Source of the DNA: Streptomyces sp. NBC_00237
Lineage (GTDB): Bacteria > Actinomycetota > Actinomycetes > Streptomycetales > Streptomycetaceae
NCBI RefSeq assembly: GCF_026342435.1
Contig: NZ_JAPEMT010000001.1
Location: forward strand, 3,151,133-3,215,132
Direction of reading: 5' to 3'
Length of the DNA stretch: 64,000 nt
The translations under genes and the position numbers were made by a program. Below are positions 60,489 through 64,000 of the stretch, piece after piece. Every line of letters starts with the position of its first letter. Position 1 is the first letter of the stretch. The notes under the pieces are model-generated. The model saw only the letters and a list, made by a program, of their open reading frames with translations, ran no database searches and had not been told where the DNA came from.

Positions 60489-61409
60489 ATGGAGCACGCC
60501 AAGAACCAAAACCGACCCACCAGGTCCGCCCGGTCCACCACGTCCACGCGCCGCATCCTGCGGCGCGAAGTCCCCAGCACCGTGGGCCTGTTGACCGACG
60601 CCGAGGACTTCGAAGCCATGAGGGCGTACCGCACCTTCACCTTCGACGACCACAAGGCATACCTCCGGCAGGTCGACCACCTGCTGAAGACCCTGTCCGC
60701 CGAAGGCATCCACACCACGGTCACGCTCTTCGACCCGGAAGAATTCGCGGACTTCTGTACGACGACGAGGCTCGACCCCGACCGCCCGGAGACCCGCGCC
60801 CGCTTCACCGCGCACGCAGCAGCCCGCGGCGTCTGCGTCCCCTACACGGGCGAACCCCTCGACAGGCTCATCCCCGTCCTCGTGGACGAAGCGCTCCGCC
60901 AGGCCACCTGGGACTGCGCGACCCTCCTCCTGGCCGACCTCGGCAACTGCGCCGACTGCGGCGAGGACATCGGCCGCGAAGCCTTCGAACGCTCCTCGCA
61001 CCTCCTCGTCGCCCTGCTCAAGGGCGCCGGCCGAGGCACCCACCACCTGGTGTGCAGCGTCCCGGCAGAGAGTGAACAACTCCTCTCGGTCCTGCACGCC
61101 GAAGCAGGACCGGACGGCATCCCCGAACTCAGCGACGACGAGGGAGCCGAATTCGTGACGGTCCTCGCCGCGGGAATCGCACTCGAAAGCCCCGGCGGAG
61201 TCGTCCTGCGCACCACGCGCGACGGTGAATCCGACCGCGTCCACGGCTGGCGGCTCGACCGGGGCGGCCTGACCGCCCTGACCGAGGCCGAAGTCTTCAG
61301 CGCCTACTGCACGGACGCCATGACGGGCGAACCCGTTTCCCCGGAACCCGGCGTCGACTACTGCGCGGGATATGCCCTGGACGACCCCCACACCAACCGC
61401 CACCCGTAG
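60489..61409 (+). CDS. Conserved hypothetical protein
   Basis: A 306-residue acidic soluble protein with no recognised domain. The N-terminus is basic and disordered (to about 35); a helical segment (AEDFEAMRAYRTFTFDDHKAYLRQVDHLLKTLSAEG) follows, then a Rossmann-like stretch (IHTTVTLFDPEEFADFC). Cysteines in LGNCADCGEDIG could bind metal. GGGGGAG precedes the ATG at 60489. It sits between acetoacetyl-CoA synthetase and the convergent ptsI and ends in a strong shared terminator. Similar genes occupy this place in other streptomycetes as far as I recall. Confidence 0.75.
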   Translation: MEHAKNQNRPTRSARSTTSTRRILRREVPSTVGLLTDAEDFEAMRAYRTFTFDDHKAYLRQVDHLLKTLSAEGIHTTVTLFDPEEFADFCTTTRLDPDRPETRARFTAHAAARGVCVPYTGEPLDRLIPVLVDEALRQATWDCATLLLADLGNCADCGEDIGREAFERSSHLLVALLKGAGRGTHHLVCSVPAESEQLLSVLHAEAGPDGIPELSDDEGAEFVTVLAAGIALESPGGVVLRTTRDGESDRVHGWRLDRGGLTALTEAEVFSAYCTDAMTGEPVSPEPGVDYCAGYALDDPHTNRHP

Positions 61410-61412
61410 AAA

Positions 61413-61456
61413 AGGTCCGTGGGGCCACCGGTACGAACCGGCAGCCCCACGGACCT
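61413..61456. terminator. 13-bp stem with inner hairpin between convergent genes
   Basis: Bases 61413-61425 pair perfectly with 61444-61456, and inside the loop CCGGT (61428-61432) pairs with ACCGG (61437-61441). It starts four bases after the stop codon of the hypothetical gene and 25 bases past the ptsI stop, so it should serve both. Confidence 0.9.
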
Positions 61457-61480
61457 CAACCCCGCGTCACCGCTGTCGGG

Positions 61481-63151
61481 TCACTCCCCGGACAGCACCG
61501 CCTGCGCGGCCACGCGGGCCTCCTCGGCGGTGTCCACGGCACGCGCCGCGGCAGCCGCCCGCTCGCACTGCGCCAGCGTGTACTTCGCCAGCGTCGCGCG
61601 CACGTACGGAATGGCCTTCGCGCCCATGGAAAGGGAGGTGACACCCAGACCGGTCAGCACACAGGCCAGCAGCGGGTCGGCCGCAGCCTCGCCACACACA
61701 CCACAGCTCTTGCCCTCGGCCTTGGCGGCATCGGCCGAAGCGGCCACCAGGTCGAGAAGCGCGGGCTGCCACGGGTCCTGCAGACGCGACACCGCACCGA
61801 CCTGACGGTCGGCGGCGAAGGTGTACTGCGCCAGGTCGTTCGTCCCCAGCGAAAGGAACTCGACCTCCTGCAGGATCGAACGCGCCCGCAGCGCGGCGGA
61901 CGGAATCTCCACCATCGCGCCGAACTTCGCCTGGAGCCCCGCCTCACGGCACGCGTCCGCGAACGCCTTGGCGTCCGTACGGTCCGCGACCATCGGCGCC
62001 ATGACCTCCAGGTACACGGGCAGACCCTCGGCGGCCTTGGCCAGCGCGGTCAGCTGCGTCCGCAGCACCTCCGGGTGGTCCAGCAGCGAACGCAGACCGC
62101 GCACGCCGAGAGCCGGGTTCGGCTCCTCGGCCGGCGTCAGGAAGTCGAGCGGCTTGTCCGCACCGGCGTCCAGCACACGCACGACCACACGCCCCTCGGG
62201 GAATGCCTCCAGCACCGTGCGGTACGCCTCGACCTGCGACTCCTCCGACGGCGCGTGCTTGCTGTCGTCCAGGAACAGGAACTCGGTCCGGAACAGGCCG
62301 ACGCCCTCCGCACCCGCCTCCACCGCAGCCGGCACGTCCGCCGGTCCACCGATGTTGGCGAGCAGCGGCACCTTGTGCCCGTCGGACGTCGCACCGGGCC
62401 CGGTCGACGCGGACAGCGCCGCCTTGCGCGCGGCCGCGGCGGCCTCCAGCTCGGCCCGCTTCTCGGCGCTCGGCTCGACGAAGATGTCGCCCGTGCTGCC
62501 GTCGACGGCCACGACCGTGCCCTCGGCCAGCTCACCGGCGCCCGGCAGCGCCACCACGGCAGGCACACCCAGCGCACGCGCGAGGATCGCGCTGTGGCTG
62601 GTCGGCCCGCCCTCTTCGGTCACGAAGCCGAGCACCAGGGCCGGGTCGAGCAGAGCGGTGTCCGCAGGAGCGAGGTCCCGCGCGATCAGCACGTACGGCT
62701 CGTCGCTGTCCGGGACACCCGGCATCGGAACGCCCAGCAGACGGGCGACGATACGATTCCGCACGTCGTCCAGGTCGGCCACGCGACCGGCCAGGTACTC
62801 GCCCGCACCGGCGAGCAGCGCACGGTACGCGGCGAACGCGTCGTACACACCGCGCTCGGCAGTGCTGCCGACGGCGATCCGACGGTCCACGTCGGCCATC
62901 AGCTCGGGGTCCTGGGCCATCAGTGCCTGTGCTTCGAGCACCGCCTGGGCCTCACCGCCCGCCAGATTGCCACGCGCAATGAGGTCGGCCGCCACAGCTT
63001 CCACGGCCTGGCGAGCACGCCCCTGTTCGCGCTCGGCCTCCTCCGCGGGAATCTGCTTGGCCGGCGGCTCCAGGACCGCCGTACCCATGTGCCGAACTTC
63101 GCCGATCGCCACACCGTGGCTCACGCCGACGCCTCGCAGCGTTGTCTCCAT
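61481..63151 (-). CDS. ptsI: PTS enzyme I
   Basis: First protein of the phosphoenolpyruvate:sugar phosphotransferase system; takes phosphate from PEP and passes it to HPr. The 556-residue protein has the phospho-His domain with GGPTSHSAILARALG (active His186), the PEP-binding barrel with NIGGPADVPAAVEAGAEGVGLFRTEFLF, and the C-terminal SLGTNDLAQYTFAADR and CGVCGEAAADP. It is the second gene after crr, 81 bases apart, as in S. coelicolor. In that species the PTS serves N-acetylglucosamine and fructose and is under DasR control. Confidence 0.97.
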   Translation of the reverse strand: METTLRGVGVSHGVAIGEVRHMGTAVLEPPAKQIPAEEAEREQGRARQAVEAVAADLIARGNLAGGEAQAVLEAQALMAQDPELMADVDRRIAVGSTAERGVYDAFAAYRALLAGAGEYLAGRVADLDDVRNRIVARLLGVPMPGVPDSDEPYVLIARDLAPADTALLDPALVLGFVTEEGGPTSHSAILARALGVPAVVALPGAGELAEGTVVAVDGSTGDIFVEPSAEKRAELEAAAAARKAALSASTGPGATSDGHKVPLLANIGGPADVPAAVEAGAEGVGLFRTEFLFLDDSKHAPSEESQVEAYRTVLEAFPEGRVVVRVLDAGADKPLDFLTPAEEPNPALGVRGLRSLLDHPEVLRTQLTALAKAAEGLPVYLEVMAPMVADRTDAKAFADACREAGLQAKFGAMVEIPSAALRARSILQEVEFLSLGTNDLAQYTFAADRQVGAVSRLQDPWQPALLDLVAASADAAKAEGKSCGVCGEAAADPLLACVLTGLGVTSLSMGAKAIPYVRATLAKYTLAQCERAAAAARAVDTAEEARVAAQAVLSGE

Positions 63152-63204
63152 TTCACCGTCTCCGCTAGTTGCGACGGACCTGCCGTCGCGGTGGATGTAC
63201 TACC

Positions 63205-63224
63205 CGCCGTCATCACGGACGGCG
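63205..63224 (-). promoter_or_regulatory. 7-bp hairpin in the crr-ptsI spacer
   Basis: CGCCGTC (63205-63211) pairs with GACGGCG (63218-63224) around a six-base loop, directly after the crr stop codon. It may protect the crr message or reduce readthrough into ptsI. Confidence 0.5.
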
Positions 63225-63232
63225 CCGACGTT

Positions 63233-63682
63233 CTACTTCCAGGTGAAGAGGGCGTCGCCGGACTTCACGTCGCCGCTCTCCTGGACGTCCGCGAGGGCGT
63301 CGGCAGTGGCTTCGAGCGCCACGACCGGGCAGATCGGCGACTTGCCGGCGGCCTCGACGGCGGCCGGGTTCCAACGCACGACCTCCTGGCCGCGCGTCAC
63401 GGTGTCACCCTTGTTGACGAGCAGCTCGAAGCCTTCGCCGTTCAGCTGCACGGTGTCGATGCCGAGGTGGGTCAGTACGCCGTGACCCTCGGAGTCGACG
63501 ACGACGAACGCGTGCGGGTGCAGGGAAACAACGACGCCGTCCACCGGCGCTACGGCCGCGGACGGCTCGCGCACGGGGTCAATAGCTGTACCGGGACCGA
63601 CCATCGCTCCGGAGAACACGGGGTCGGGGACTGCGGCGAGTCCGATGGCGCGACCTTCAAGAGGGGACGTCACGCTGGTCAT
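63233..63682 (-). CDS. crr: PTS enzyme IIA component of the glucose/GlcNAc family (Crr)
   Basis: A 149-residue EIIA of the Glc type. It receives phosphate from HPr on His72 in GHGVLTHLGIDTVQL and passes it to a sugar-specific EIIB/EIIC; His57 in SLHPHAF is the auxiliary histidine. In S. coelicolor this protein serves GlcNAc uptake with NagF and NagE2. ATG 63682 is chosen because GGGAGG lies upstream; the frame runs on to 63721. It heads the crr-ptsI operon. Confidence 0.95.
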   Translation of the reverse strand: MTSVTSPLEGRAIGLAAVPDPVFSGAMVGPGTAIDPVREPSAAVAPVDGVVVSLHPHAFVVVDSEGHGVLTHLGIDTVQLNGEGFELLVNKGDTVTRGQEVVRWNPAAVEAAGKSPICPVVALEATADALADVQESGDVKSGDALFTWK

Positions 63683-64000
63683 GGGGGCCTCCCAGGGGCG
63701 GAGTTTGTGCGGTGCCGTCACTACCTGTCCTGGACGGCATACCTGCTTCAGCAGCGTAAGTCATAAGAAGTCCCGGTTCCGCATGAGAGGTGCCAGTTGG
63801 CGGACCTAGGGGTGCACCGGAAACGATTTGCCTCAACAACCGGTGCCATGTACTGTCGTACTCCTGCCTGACCCCAACACGTACTCACACTTCTTGTGAA
63901 CCGTGTGTCGGCAGCGCCTCTATAACGTTGATCCTATCCCGGATCTCTATTTCCGTATGTCGCGGAATGAGTGGTCAGGGAGACGGAAAAGCACTGATAG
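63683..64000 (-). promoter_or_regulatory. Upstream region of crr
   Basis: No gene is visible here. The region is less GC-rich than the rest and holds a TATAGA box (about 63921-63926 on the minus strand) and a perfect dyad TCACA-CTTCT-TGTGA (63885-63899). A partial DasR-like half site, AGTGGTC, is at 63970-63976, but no full site is seen. The intergenic region probably continues beyond the window. Confidence 0.4.

Noticed and set aside
63960..63985. A DasR site upstream of crr
   Set aside because: Only a half site (AGTGGTC) is present; the second half does not match, so I do not call it.

Overview
The window is very GC-rich, has almost no gaps between genes, uses many GTG starts and nearly no TTA codons, and carries marker genes of Streptomyces: rbpA with a SigR-type promoter, smeA-sffA, a conservon, and a crr-ptsI pair. 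Gene order matches what I remember of the core left arm of the Streptomyces coelicolor chromosome (about SCO1444 down to SCO1390, in reverse). I therefore read it as a conserved, vertically inherited piece of a Streptomyces chromosome. I see no phage, insertion sequence, CRISPR array, tRNA or rRNA.

Layout. (1) 75-8974: a secreted GH18 chitinase with a chitin-type direct-repeat promoter, divergent from an FMN-riboswitch riboflavin operon (ribD, ribE, ribM, ribBA, ribH), then hisE, hisG and a PH-domain membrane protein. (2) 9051-14646: two HlyC/CorC-type CBS membrane proteins behind a highly structured leader, an AAA ATPase of the CbxX/EccA type with an in-frame TTA codon, and a uridine-kinase-like P-loop protein. 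(3) 14809-19005: a secreted C39-like protein, a 50-residue membrane protein, an overlapping DUF6230/DUF6114 pair and a TetR regulator. (4) 19221-26008: an acyl-CoA dehydrogenase, an AttH/CrtC-like protein, an APH-type phosphotransferase, a small zinc-ribbon-like protein, an Lrp/AsnC regulator and an amidohydrolase. (5) 26539-33230: polyprenol-phosphate mannose synthase, FxsA, RbpA, an MFS transporter, a glycerophosphodiester phosphodiesterase and a divergent YczE/MocR pair. (6) 33300-45317: sporulation genes smeA-sffA, ankyrin- and HEAT-repeat proteins, and a four-ORF operon that looks like a MukBEF/Mks-type condensin. (7) 45421-50950: a small membrane protein and a four-gene conservon (sensor kinase, roadblock, DUF742, small GTPase). 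(8) 51142-63682: glpF-glpK, a DUF962 protein, a secreted D-Ala-D-Ala dipeptidase-like enzyme, a NUDIX hydrolase, a GH31 glycosidase, acetoacetyl-CoA synthetase, an unknown protein and crr-ptsI.

How it fits together. The two ends are linked by chitin and N-acetylglucosamine use: the chitinase makes oligosaccharides, and the general PTS proteins at the right end energise uptake of the sugar that controls DasR. The middle is housekeeping (riboflavin, histidine, transcription, protein mannosylation) plus development. The least-explained system is the condensin-like operon at 37856-45317. It lies about 2.8 kb beyond smeA-sffA, lacks the nuclease gene that accompanies Wadjet/MksBEFG defence systems, has a 54-codon proline-rich ORF coupled by 4-base overlaps at both ends, and has an in-frame (Phe-Arg-Gln)-type extension after the TAG stop of its second main gene. 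No sequence search was run; family names come from motifs, lengths and gene order.
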